A stretch of DNA of 64,000 bases. Origin: Prostheceraeus crozeri. Its lineage: Eukaryota; Platyhelminthes; Polycladida; Euryleptidae. A program made the position numbers and the translations under genes. Shown here piece after piece: positions 53,714 through 64,000 of this stretch. The stretch covers positions 111,344-175,343 of the forward strand of contig CAJQUW010010475.1 in assembly GCA_907163375.1 (NCBI GenBank), in the 5' to 3' direction. Below the pieces are notes generated by a model. It was not told the origin of the DNA. It was given only the letters and a program-made list of their open reading frames with translations, and searched no databases. Every line of letters starts with the position of its first letter. Within the stretch, counting starts at the first letter, position 1.

Positions 53714-54447
53714 TCTTCTCCGACTTGCGCTTCGTACCACTGCTGTTAAGGATTTGATCAATTATGTCGTCCACGTTGGGTGGTTTCGGAATATATAGGA
53801 TGGATTCCATATGCATGGAGAGAGAGGCTATTTTATTATCCTTGTGTCGACCATAATATAGCCCATTCACTTTGAAAAGGATATCCCAAGTACCTTCTCC
53901 GAGCTCATCACATCTGATGGGTATTGAATGATCTCCCTCCTTCTTATAGTAAGTACACCAATGTGATACCGGTAGGCAAATGTGATTACCATCCCAAATC
54001 TTTCTATAGGGAGTATCCTTGTCATCTCTCGCCTTCCACTCTTGAGCAAGAGGAGTAGGAATGTCCATATTTAATGTCACGTACTCCTCAATAATATCAA
54101 GTTGGTGGCGAATGTATGGACTCACGGGATCAGTATGTAGTCCCCATACTGATTGTGCATTATCTTGACATCCGTGGAAGGGAGCATTCCCGTTTGGAGT
54201 ACTACGCTATGATCATCATAACGCAAGGCTTGTTTAAATTTACGCTGTAGCGGTGTAGGATTATGTACCTTGGATGTTTCTTCCACTGGCCTCAGTTGTA
54301 GATGATCTGACCGTAGCGAACCTTGTAACGTTTGACCGCCATTTTGTCCTACTAGTGCAGCAGATGGAGTAGATGCCTGAAAATGAAAAAAGATTGTATT
54401 AAGTTTACGTTCAAGGGAGGAGAGGGAGGGAAGTAGCGACTTACCAT
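53673..54447 (-). CDS. Rightmost gene, spliced, unknown function
   Basis: ATG at 54447-54445 followed at once by a donor (gtaagt). The acceptor ...cattttcag ends at 54377, giving a 68-nt intron. Exon 2 starts with codons for ASTPSAAL. The long frame at 54125-53673 holds ARDDKDTPYRKIWDGNHICL, GTWDILFKVNGLYYG and a Lys-rich end (KRKSEKNATSKRKSKKEN). Exon 2 and this frame differ by one base: the exon 2 frame meets TGA at 54124-54122. Either a 62-nt intron 54268-54207 (donor AAG|gtacat, weak acceptor catag) joins them in frame, or a one-base shift has occurred near 54125. Function unknown. Confidence 0.7.
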
Positions 54448-54483
54448 TTTAGTTGGATAATAGAACAGGGAACTAGAGAGAGA

Positions 54484-54600
54484 GAAAATGTGCGTCCGTC
54501 ACTCGTGTGATTCAACGATGGAATGATTCTCACTGTGGAAGGCTCGCTATTTATAAAGAAATGCTTGATTCTCATTGGATGATGATCCTCATTGGACAAT
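54484..54600 (-). promoter_or_regulatory. Promoter/leader of the rightmost gene, homologous to polB promoter
   Basis: Minus strand: CCAAT boxes at 54591-54595 and 54574-54578, TTTATAAAT at 54549-54557, then tgaatcacacgagtgacgg plus acgcac and a ctctctct run (54484-54516). Order, spacing and the leader word match polB. Confidence 0.75.
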
Positions 54601-54739
54601 AACATCAAGTTGATTCCAAATCTGGCATCCGTTTACCAATCCGATAGTTCGTTTTGAAGCTACAGCCCAAAACGTCCCAAATTCTAACTCTGTCGTTTTT
54701 CACCAATGTCCCAAAATCTTAAATGGCGTCTCACATGTA
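54601..54739. other. Spacer between rightmost promoter and right TIR
   Basis: Non-coding. There is no tandem array like the one inside the left end. Confidence 0.5.
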
Positions 54740-55320
54740 AACGAAGGCAGATACGAACAAGCCGATTCTTTCACTGAATTTGTCTCACTCTTAGCTTTCA
54801 AACGAGCTATCGCACGACAAAATCCGTCCACTGGAAGCAAGCTGTCCAGGGGGGGGGACGTCAGCCGAAAATTTTTTCTCTCCGATTTCGCTGGAAACAT
54901 CCTTCCTAACCCAAAATTTCACGTAGATTCCGAATCTGGCCTCCGTTTTCTCATCCGATGCTTCGTTTGGACGCTACACACCAAAAACATCACACACTAT
55001 AGCCTCAAGACTAATCCTGGCGGTCGCCCACGTCAACCTAGACGGTCGCCCACGTCAACCAGGCGGTCGGACCAACTCACCCGAGTCTCACACTCTGTCG
55101 TTGCAGAGGGGGGGGGACGTCAGCGAACATGTTGTGAACGTGGACCCACCTGGCCGGCACACCACGACAGACCACAACCTCTATCGTTCCAGAGGGGGGG
55201 GGGACTCAGACACGAAGCACCACGGCGGCCGACCACGACACTCTGCCGTGCCAGAGGGGGGGGGGACGCAGCGATGGCCGCCATCTTGCGCGGTCCAGAA
55301 GTGGAGTTTTGCTTACTACT
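54740..55320. repeat. Right terminal inverted repeat of the Polinton
   Basis: Complement of 31601-32177, ending GCTTACTACT. It has the same four homopolymer tracts, here runs of G on the plus strand. Immediately followed by atgcat. Confidence 0.95.
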
Positions 55321-58300
55321 ATGCATCACTCTTAGACTTTTAAAGGACTTCAAAGGACCTCTAAAAACATAGAAAACTTTACTAGTTGAAGTTTGCAAAT
55401 GTGTTAGCAAATCTTAGGCTATTAGAGTGCAAGGCTTACCGGGTTAGGCTCATAGCGTGCATATTAAACACAAATCAGGCATTATTGTTCTTATCAATAA
55501 CTTTAAATGCCTCCACTGCGGAGATATGATATCAATGGGATCTATTCATACATTACAGCATGCATGATCGCATAAATCGTGTAGGCCATCATGTACGAGC
55601 ATGTTTAATGCTATCGCATAGAATGACGCATTCCTGCGATGTGTAGGAATTCCCACAGGATTCCCATAGAGATTTACTGAGGCGTGGGAATGAAAAAGTT
55701 GCATCTATGTCTTGTCCTAACTGTACATATACATGTTCTCAGGTATACACGACCAGCCGCACCAGAGAGGAATTATTATTTCTTGCTGGTATATTCTTTT
55801 ATTCTCTTTTAATTCAAATCCAAGTTGCTTCAGAAATATATTAAAAGACAGAGACAGGGCTGTACTTTTATTTCTAAAATAAAAAAGAATATCTGATCAA
55901 TATTGCAAACTTGAGTAGGCGTCAAACGATGTTTAGAGCAAATGTGAAAACTGGAACTACGGCTGATGATCGGCGTTAAGGTGGTCATTGGCATTCTAAA
56001 AGTACATGAAGGTCATTCAGTGCAGGTGCTAAACATCATTCGGAGCCATTAAATGCGACCCATCTACTGAAATAAAGTAGCATTCATATACAGCAAGATC
56101 AATATCAGACCTGCGGTGCGTAACCCATGGGTAGAATCGGGTCCAGAAATTCTGCTTACGATTGGTTTTAAGGTTCTTCAATAATTATTCTCAGCCAGCT
56201 ATCCATGATTTGTTTTCGTAATTACTAATTTGTGATATCCCAGAAATCGCATCCAGTTTTAAAAGCTTTATAGCTTTGAAAAACAAAATTGCGACGTGTT
56301 GCACTTTTAAGAATGCGTCTTCACAATTCTTTGATATAGAGGAGCACAATGAAGATAAGATCATTGAGAATAATCAGACAATGCGATGTGGGTATTATCT
56401 AAAGTGTGCAAACCTGCAGGTTGTCCTAGTTGTTTTTGCCTTAAAAACACCCGCATTACTGAAAGTTGATGCTTGAGGAAAGAAATATGAAGTGATTTGA
56501 ATCACGAATTAATAAATATTCTATATTCTTTTTCAGATTACTTCCTGTCAAGGAGAATTATCTATGTCGTCCAATCTTTAAGGTAAAGACATATTCCTTT
56601 TGATTCTCAGATTTAAACACTGCTTCTTACTTTTATAATTTGCATACAATAGATAATAGAGTTTACTCATTTTTTTCGCTAACTCAATCCAAACATAGAA
56701 AATGTCAAAAATTCCGCCATGCATCCTGATGCTTTAAGATTTCAATCGTTGTTTCTGTTGGAGCTTGTCCGATACTGTAGGTAAGATTTGCTGAGCTCAC
56801 TGTAAGTGCAGTCAGACCAAAGGTGTAATCGTGAAGCAAATAGTTCATAACTTGTGTCACAATTGCAGGCCAAGTGAAGCACGAGTTAAATGAGAAAGTG
56901 CTTCTGCTGATACTTCTGAGCATAGAAATCCAATACACTATTGTAACAAAGGAATAGAACGAACATGGACAGTGAAAGCAATATTGTTTTGTACGTCGTG
57001 GGTTTGTACAACAGTGCCTACACGATAGTGGCTTCCAAAAGTTGATAATGGAAGGGCACCAGCTGTTTTTCAGTGTGATCGTAAACATTTGCGGCTAGTA
57101 TCATTTCTCTTTATATACAAAAGCATTTCGATAAAACAACTCACTATAAATATTTATAAACTACATATTTCGGCAAGAATCAACACTTTTTTCGTCACAG
57201 ACAATTTTTCGTGGACCAAAAATGGTCATTTCGTACTTTTCAAAACTCAAAATTTAAATTGGAATTTCAAACAGTGCTATTTTCTCGAAAAGAACCGATT
57301 TCCTCAGTCAAATATTTTTTAGCTAACATAATTTTGGTTCTCTGATCATGCATAGTATGTGAAGAATATTGGAGATGGCCATTTTCGGTCCACGAAACAT
57401 TGTTTCAGACGCACCGTAGAAAGTTTCAGTTATCTGATTCTTGTTAAGATCTGGCAACATTGACCTAGATCAGAATCTAACACAGCGTCTGAAATGACTT
57501 TCACAAACTTCTATTGTCCATTCTAGTCTAATTATCTTAAACAAAGCAAAAAGTCGGATTTATATCCTTCTGACCGTCCGTAAATAATATATTACTGCCA
57601 TAGTAATCATGTGTGACCATTTACAAATGCGGTCCTTCATACAAAGACTTTAACTGAAACTAATTAAAATGGCATTGATTCGTCTTTGATTATTCATTGC
57701 CTGACAAAAAATTCAGTATACAGATCGATTGAAAAATTGATTAAATGTTACCTAAATGATTTAGTAAAAATGTCAAAATTTGATTTGAATAAGACAAAAT
57801 GTTTTTTGCTGACTAATCGCATTTCTTTGGTGCTATGTTCTAAGCAACTTCAAATGTGACCATAAGGTTGAAGGTCTTCCAAAAGTCAAATTATTGAGAT
57901 AGGACACAAAGATGACTACTTAAATGTGTCATTACTACTAACAATTTTAAACAGTAGTGGAATATGTTGGCAAAAGGTAGCAATTTTCTGTTCGTCAAAA
58001 TGTGCTATTAAATGACCTTCCTGCTGGACAAATCTATTATCTTTGTTGAGAAAACATAAAATATTCCATTTTGACCAAAAGCTGCAGTCCCTGTCCCATT
58101 GGATTATCATTTATTTTTCTTTGATCCTGTCTGACAAGAAGAGGAACGAGGTACACGTAGAACTCGGCAGACCTGCAGATTCGAATTATTCACGTGGTGT
58201 GCATCACTCTGTGATAGTCTCATTTTTGACATCGTTCCCTGCAGAAACTCGTTCTTGCAGCCGGATTCAATCTACTTGCCTGTATTCAATCTTTTCAACG

Positions 58301-59369
58301 CGAAACTCAGTAGAAGACATTGTTGAAAAGTTGTGATTGAAGTCACATCGAACTTTATAAGATTATGGACGGTTGTGTTGTGGATAGAGTTAATTGACCG
58401 AACTAAATGCTCCATAATTGACCGAACTAACAACCCAATATAGCGAATTCTATGCGATGCATCGCCTTCCTCTATACCTATCGACAACCATTAAAATTTA
58501 TCATCATTATCAAAATTTCGTGTATTTTCTAAAATTGGCCTAGTATTAGACAAAATGACTTGCAAAGTCTTGTTAAGTGTGAATAGATTCTTGCAAAGTC
58601 TGATCAGAACTTAATTCATTTAAGATCTTACATTTCCTGACCAGAAAGTACCAGACCTACTAAGTCATATTTTGCAAAATAAGATCCATCCAGATCTTAA
58701 CAGCTGATAATAAAAATTATAAAAGTCAATTAAAATTCAAACTTGAAATCTGAATATAGTGCAAAGATCAGATGAGATCAATGTTTTTGGTTGTTAAGTG
58801 ACCTAGTTGCTGGAACATCAGTGCACTGGATATATGCAGACAAACGCAAAATACTAAGACTTTTTCTACTTAGAAGATTTTCAAAATTCACAAATCAGAC
58901 CTCATAAGATTTGATAATATGATTTAGCACGGCTGGTAGTTTCTGGTCAGAACTTGTAAGTTCCTTAGTAATGATAAGTAAATAATTTCGTCTAGCGATG
59001 CCAACTATTTAAAAATTAAACCTTTAGAAACTTTGTATACCATCCAAATGAATGATCCATCAAGTCAGAATTCAAGAGATTACAATTTTTCTGTATTTGT
59101 CTGGAAACGTATTGGACGTACCATGTGTAATGATATCCGCGATAATGCGACTGCTAAATTATTACCATGGACTATAATAACCTACTTCTATGATAATAAC
59201 ACATAATATCTGGGAGTCCATGGATAAGTCAAATCTGTGAGGGTGAAATCTGCATCCATCAAAATACTTGAGACTCCACAGTGCAGAATGCATGATTTGT
59301 TGATTTGCCGGGTCGATGATGTGTAGTCCCGATTTTTTCCAAATAGTGACATTTGATGAGAACTTTAGA
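55321..59369. other. Right flank, no gene recognised
   Basis: AT-rich with short frames only. The longest minus frame (56705-57088) has no motif and ordinary AT-driven composition. Confidence 0.5.
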
Positions 59370-59377
59370 TATATAAA

Positions 59378-59862
59378 CAGGGGTGTAGTGGAAGGGTAAC
59401 GCGGTATAACGCCGTTATTCTTCCTAAGATTCTGGCCGAATCAGCGTTATACTTCCTAGGTCATCAAATTAACGCATATATAAAAAAGAAGAATGAAATG
59501 AAGAATAAAATGCTTTCATTATTACTTGGATTCATGTGGAAGTCCTTCAATGATAAAGTAATCGCCGAAAGGGGATGAGAGCGGATGAAAATTCTGAAAG
59601 GGCGATTATGTAGCTCTCGAACAGTCCGCTATGGACAATAGTGGCGCGAATATGCGCTTTTCAGCTGATACACTGAAAGTCAAAAGACTTGTAAAAGAGA
59701 CTTGTCAAAAGACCTTTGCGCATTAGTTAACATTGCATGTGCGACAAGTCTTTTGCCTTTTAGTGTACATACATGTCAAATTTAGCGTTATAGTTCCCAA
59801 AATTCAGCTGAATTTTTAGCTCTTAGCGTTATACGTCCTAAGAATTTACGACTACACCCCTG
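59378..59862. mobile_element. hAT-like MITE with 8-bp target duplication
   Basis: Ends caggggtgtagt and actacacccctg. Flanks tatataaa and tatacaaa match at 7 of 8 positions. Inside, gcgttata words recur near both ends. No coding. It contains a second, smaller element at 59671-59765. Confidence 0.8.
59671..59765. mobile_element. Nested 95-bp TA-flanked MITE
   Basis: Ends cactgaaagtcaaaagactt and the complement of aagtcttttgccttttagtg, preceded and followed by TA. It sits inside the hAT-like MITE. Confidence 0.65.
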
Positions 59863-59870
59863 TATACAAA

Positions 59871-62800
59871 CTAATAAACCTCCAGCTTTCATGTTCCCAA
59901 ACATATTATCAACTTTCAAAAGATTTCTGATATCAATTGAATGTCAATTGTCGAAGGGGCCAAAATACTTGTCTTACGCAATGTTTTATGCAAAATAGAG
60001 CTTTAAAACTGGTTTCATAACTAGGCTTTTAAACGATAACTTTGGAAATAAAGTTTGGCAGATTTTAAGTAGAGCAATCCTTCCAAGAACTGAAATATTA
60101 GATGCGTCAGTTGAAGACAAACAGATGTCAATTAACATTAATTCCATTCATATAGGCATCGAGATGGCAGAACGGAACCTTGTCTATTTATTGGATGATC
60201 TGAGGCGCCGCTAATAAAATGACATTATAATTGTGGAATTCATCGGTAACTTGAATTGGCAGCTGCTCAGTGTAGAATTGCGTGCCGTTGATCAAAGGCA
60301 TCTATCTGCGTTTACAGCTATCGCTATGAGAAGTTGATCAATGTTTCTCGTTTAATACATTGGGATCATAATATTCTTCTTCACTCGTCTAATTTGCTGA
60401 TCAGGTAAAGCAAATATAAATGTTGACATTTATAGCATCCTAAGGCTTAGTTAAAACTCTGTGGTCATTTCGCAAGAATGCACTTTTCTAAATATGTAAC
60501 TGAAACAAATAAAGGTAATCTCAATGTAATTTTTTTCTGCGACTAATACTTATTTTCATCAGAATTTTGAATTACATAGAAAAATACATTTTCCTGAAAG
60601 AAAAGTAGCAAATGACACATGTAAAGTCTTCCACACATTTATTTAAGCTTTTCGATTCTAATTTTGGAAAGATTTGATACTGGGGACCTGCTGAAAGCAT
60701 ATGTATTGATATACTTGATGAGACTGCAAGCATATACTGAAAATTTTTGATAATTTGCTATCAAATGGGCATCGTAAGAGACAGTCTTATGCATCAAATT
60801 GTCTGACATGTAAATGCATGATATTAACGTACTCGACTTCTTTACTTACAATGTCAGACAATTTAAGGCAACATATATCGCTATAATAAAATTTTGCTCA
60901 TCTGTTTTGAATAAAGCAGTGTCATCAAAATGTGGCGCATTTGCTTGTTGCAGCAAATGCATTAAAGGAATGCATAAAGAAAGCAATTACATCATCTTTG
61001 AACTTCAAACTTGCTCATTTACCAGCAATGATTTTCTTCTAAGACCGTCACGAATTGATATCTAATGTAAATCGACTTCACCTGCCGTTTTTAAATGCTT
61101 TTTATTCTGCATGTCAAACGCTAATTCATTCCTTCATTCATTCAGCATCAGAATGCTAGAAGATGTGATTCAATTTTAAAGTGATCGACCAAATTTTTCA
61201 GTTCTTAAGTGCCTTTCCACTGAGTTTTGAAATCTGTTTTGAAAATACTGAGTTAGAAATTTTAGGCTAGTTTCATTTTCAACCTTAATCAAATACAAAA
61301 CAGTTTAAAAAATCAGTAAAAGCAGTGTATTGTCTCAACTCAACTACCCACAAGTTGGTTTTCTGATTACAGCTGTATCAATTTGTTTGCACACAATTAT
61401 GTCCAACACATTTTCTGCTTCATGAAATATTTGCTTCACGCTTGCTGCTTTGGTCGAACTGCATCTTAAAATCTTAAAGGTGAAATGCCGACTTTGGCTT
61501 CGGCATTTCTACTACAAAAGCAAAAGAGAATGACTAATGCTTTTGGAAAACGCGAAAGTCGTCAGATGAATCAATGACAGTTAACTGCATATTAAGATTT
61601 CCGCTATGTTTTCCATGGAAAATGTCTCACAGATGTTATTAATTGCACGAAACTAAGTAATGATCAACAGTGAAAATGTGATTTTCAAATATATTATTAA
61701 GTTATTACTTTGGCGTCTGTTGCATGTGCACTTGCTTACAGATAGTTGTTTAATTTGCATCATATTCACTAAAATATATATCCATCATAGTGTGACAGGA
61801 ATATCGCTTAATTTTCAGGGAATGCCCAAAAATGTTGTCTGAAGATTCCAATGCAATTTTACTCCCATGCCTTTAACAGTTATATGACAATTTGATAGGA
61901 TGAAAGGATGACGAGATAAATATATTCTAAAATGTGGAGCTACACTTTGTTGAATAGTGTATTGCGGGAGCCACCGTTTAATTTTAGACATGCAATGAAC
62001 GTAAGAATTAAACATGTTCGCCCGTTTAGAAGAATTCATGAAAAATACTTGATTTATTACTTATATTGTTTTTATAAGTAGCGGTGTGTAAGCGCTAGCC
62101 ATACGAATGCAGAGCAGTCCTTCGAAAATCGATTTCGTCTACAATAATTAAAAGAAAAATATTTAGGTTCACATAAAGTTCCTGCATGGATGTATGTGGA
62201 GACTACTTATAAATACGGAATATGCATCCAATTCAGCTCAGATCACTACATTGACTAGAAAGTAAGAGAAAACTAAATTGTCATGACAGTAAAAGTCAAC
62301 CCCATATGCAATGTTGACTCAGCGCAAAATCTTCGAATGTAAAAGAATTTGTTATGTGAAAAAATGTAAATGAGAAAAGAGGCTCTAACAAAAAGTTGGA
62401 CAGCTGATTTTTGTGCTCCTGGAACACACTAATATGTTGAATGTACCTCAGTTGTAGAACACTAATTATCGTGCGAATTAATACAAAAATATTCTCAATA
62501 AACAGGTGCATGATTCGGCCTCACCCCTATGATCCGTCTGCCCTGGTTGCTGTCGATGGAAATTCATGATTTTCAAATATGACTCCATATATAGCAGCCT
62601 CAATTTCAGAGTCATTCGTAAGTCGTTTTCAACGAATAATTTACAAAAAGAATAGATATAAAGAGAGATTTTACAAAGACTTTGGAATCTGAAAGCACAA
62701 TTGCTGCAAAAGTTCTACATTTTGCACATTCCTCCGTCACACTGTGTCTACTGGAACCAAACACTTCAAACCTCGTATATCATACAGAGAATGCGCTGTT

Positions 62801-64000
62801 AAATTGTCAGTTGGGGTCACCACTCAACTACCTTTCAAAACCCTTGTTTTCACCAGAGCTCTTTACATGTAGTAAGTCCTGTTAGCATCAATTCAGAAAC
62901 ATAGAATAATATTATTTTGTTACAACAGTAGTTTAGAGCATGCTCATTCTGTTGAGAAATGATCGCACTGACTTCTCAATCATGACTTATGCTTCCTCAC
63001 ATTTCAGCCACATGAGGTCAGAATTAAATTCATTTGTTGTCAAGTCTACATGATTTCGCAAATAATGCATGCAAGAGGTATAATAATACATGTATGCACA
63101 AATTTATTGATCAATATTCGTGACCTAACTTTCTATGTTCTATTTTTGTCTCTAAGTATCGCAATAACGTGATTATAAGCTATCTACAAAAAATAGTTTA
63201 ATTTCTCATGTATTATTTAGTCTCTTGAATATTCCCTGAAATAGGCTTACTCGAAATGAATTTTTCATGTATCAATTTAGGAAAATTAAACGCTAAGATT
63301 GTCAAAGTACCGTACTTAATATAAAGACAAATTCATTTTTCTGTAATTGACACCAGGAAACCCACTGCCTACATTACATGAAAAATGGTTGAGTAAAATC
63401 GATTACAGTATTCACAGTATTATTTTATGATTGGAGTATATTTTACTTAAACCAAGCTGCTGTGCATTGTACATCGTCTTATTGTATAGAATTCTTTGTA
63501 ATTTGTTACTCGAAATTGATATCTCAAAGATAACAATTAGAATTTAGCGAATTATTAATTAACTACATTATAACATAGGTTAACTCAATCAACTTTCGGA
63601 AATGATTGAATGTAAGAACATAGTACCTTCGTTTTCCCATGTTTTTTATACAGTAGTACTCTGCAATAATGTCAAGCAGGGAATCGATGTTGCATTCTCA
63701 AATTATAAGAATGCTACTTAAATACTCTTCGATTATGATATATTCAATAGTCATAATTAAACTGTGTCTATTTACTGAAAATTAACTTCACCATGTTAAT
63801 CGTTCGTTGTATTCACTGTGAATTACTAAACAGACATTGTATCGTCTTTGATGTCGCGGTCAATGCACAATTTTTTGACAAAAGGTGTTATGTCCAAATA
63901 TCACTAATGTTACAAGAACACCCTTTTTGGATCGGAAGAGCTGTTGAATGTCTGTGCACCTTCGTCTCATCGTCATCATTATTGTCCATTATAATTATGT
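59871..64000. other. Non-coding stretch, nothing recognised
   Basis: AT-rich, short frames only, no repeat or RNA gene recognised. Confidence 0.5.

Larger units (their letters stand above)
31601..55320. mobile_element. Complete Polinton/Maverick element
   Basis: A 23,720-bp element with inverted ends that start AGTAGTAAGC and finish GCTTACTACT, matching the AGT...ACT ends of Polintons. It carries all diagnostic genes: protein-primed PolB (38436-42408), DDE integrase with chromodomain (49092-50312), packaging ATPase (51049-51666), adenain-type protease (46854-47315) and a capsid protein (47315-48592). All are open. Left-arm genes read mostly rightward and right-arm genes mostly leftward. No 6-bp target duplication is present: the left flank is tacatg and the right flank atgcat. 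Confidence 0.97.

Noticed and set aside
56705..57088. 127-codon minus frame in the right flank
   Set aside because: Cys/Thr/Ser-rich with no domain, no splice context and no neighbouring exon that I can recognise.

Overview
The window is AT-rich metazoan DNA, most likely from an invertebrate. I recognise no host gene, the spacers are long and non-coding, and the flanks carry relics of Tc1/mariner, hAT, Gypsy, GIY-YIG (Penelope-type) and tRNA-SINE elements. I cannot name the species from sequence alone.

The centre (31601-55320, 23.7 kb) is a complete Polinton/Maverick, a virus-like self-synthesising DNA element. It begins AGT and ends ACT, and its ~580 bp terminal inverted repeats look about 99% identical outside C-tract length changes. 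It encodes the full diagnostic set: protein-primed family B DNA polymerase, DDE integrase with chromodomain, FtsK/HerA-type packaging ATPase, adenain-type cysteine protease and a capsid protein. Every core frame is open, so the copy looks recent.

Layout inside the element. (1) The left 5.7 kb holds tandem repeats, a large imperfect palindrome, two copies of a highly foldable 220 bp module inside a probable leader intron, a 411-aa coiled-coil gene, two small acidic/unknown genes with their own TATA boxes and followed, like the 411-aa gene, by one of three copies of a 142 bp module, and a 145-aa gene on the minus strand. (2) polB reads rightward and has two short introns, the first directly after the ATG. 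(3) A short rightward cluster at 45.6-46.8 kb has two paralogous small genes and a TATA-binding-protein (TBP) homologue. (4) The rest of the right half reads leftward: two paralogous LPSN/WEVGV proteins, protease, capsid protein, basic virion-like proteins, integrase, ATPase, two small RING-like proteins and a DnaQ-like protein. (5) The rightmost gene has a promoter, leader and ATG-splitting intron that mirror those of polB.

Main novelty candidates. The first is a complete TBP core-domain protein encoded by a Polinton. The second is an ATGCAAA(T/G) octamer-like motif sitting 20-40 nt upstream of at least six genes in the right half and marking the starts of tightly packed, operon-like gene groups. 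Together with the TATA/CCAAT promoters of the left-half genes, polB and the rightmost gene, this suggests an element with its own two-phase transcription programme. The structured repeat modules in the left half are further unexplained features.

The flanks (1-31600 and 55321-64000) contain nested transposon relics and several very long perfect or near-perfect palindromes, and otherwise nothing I can call.
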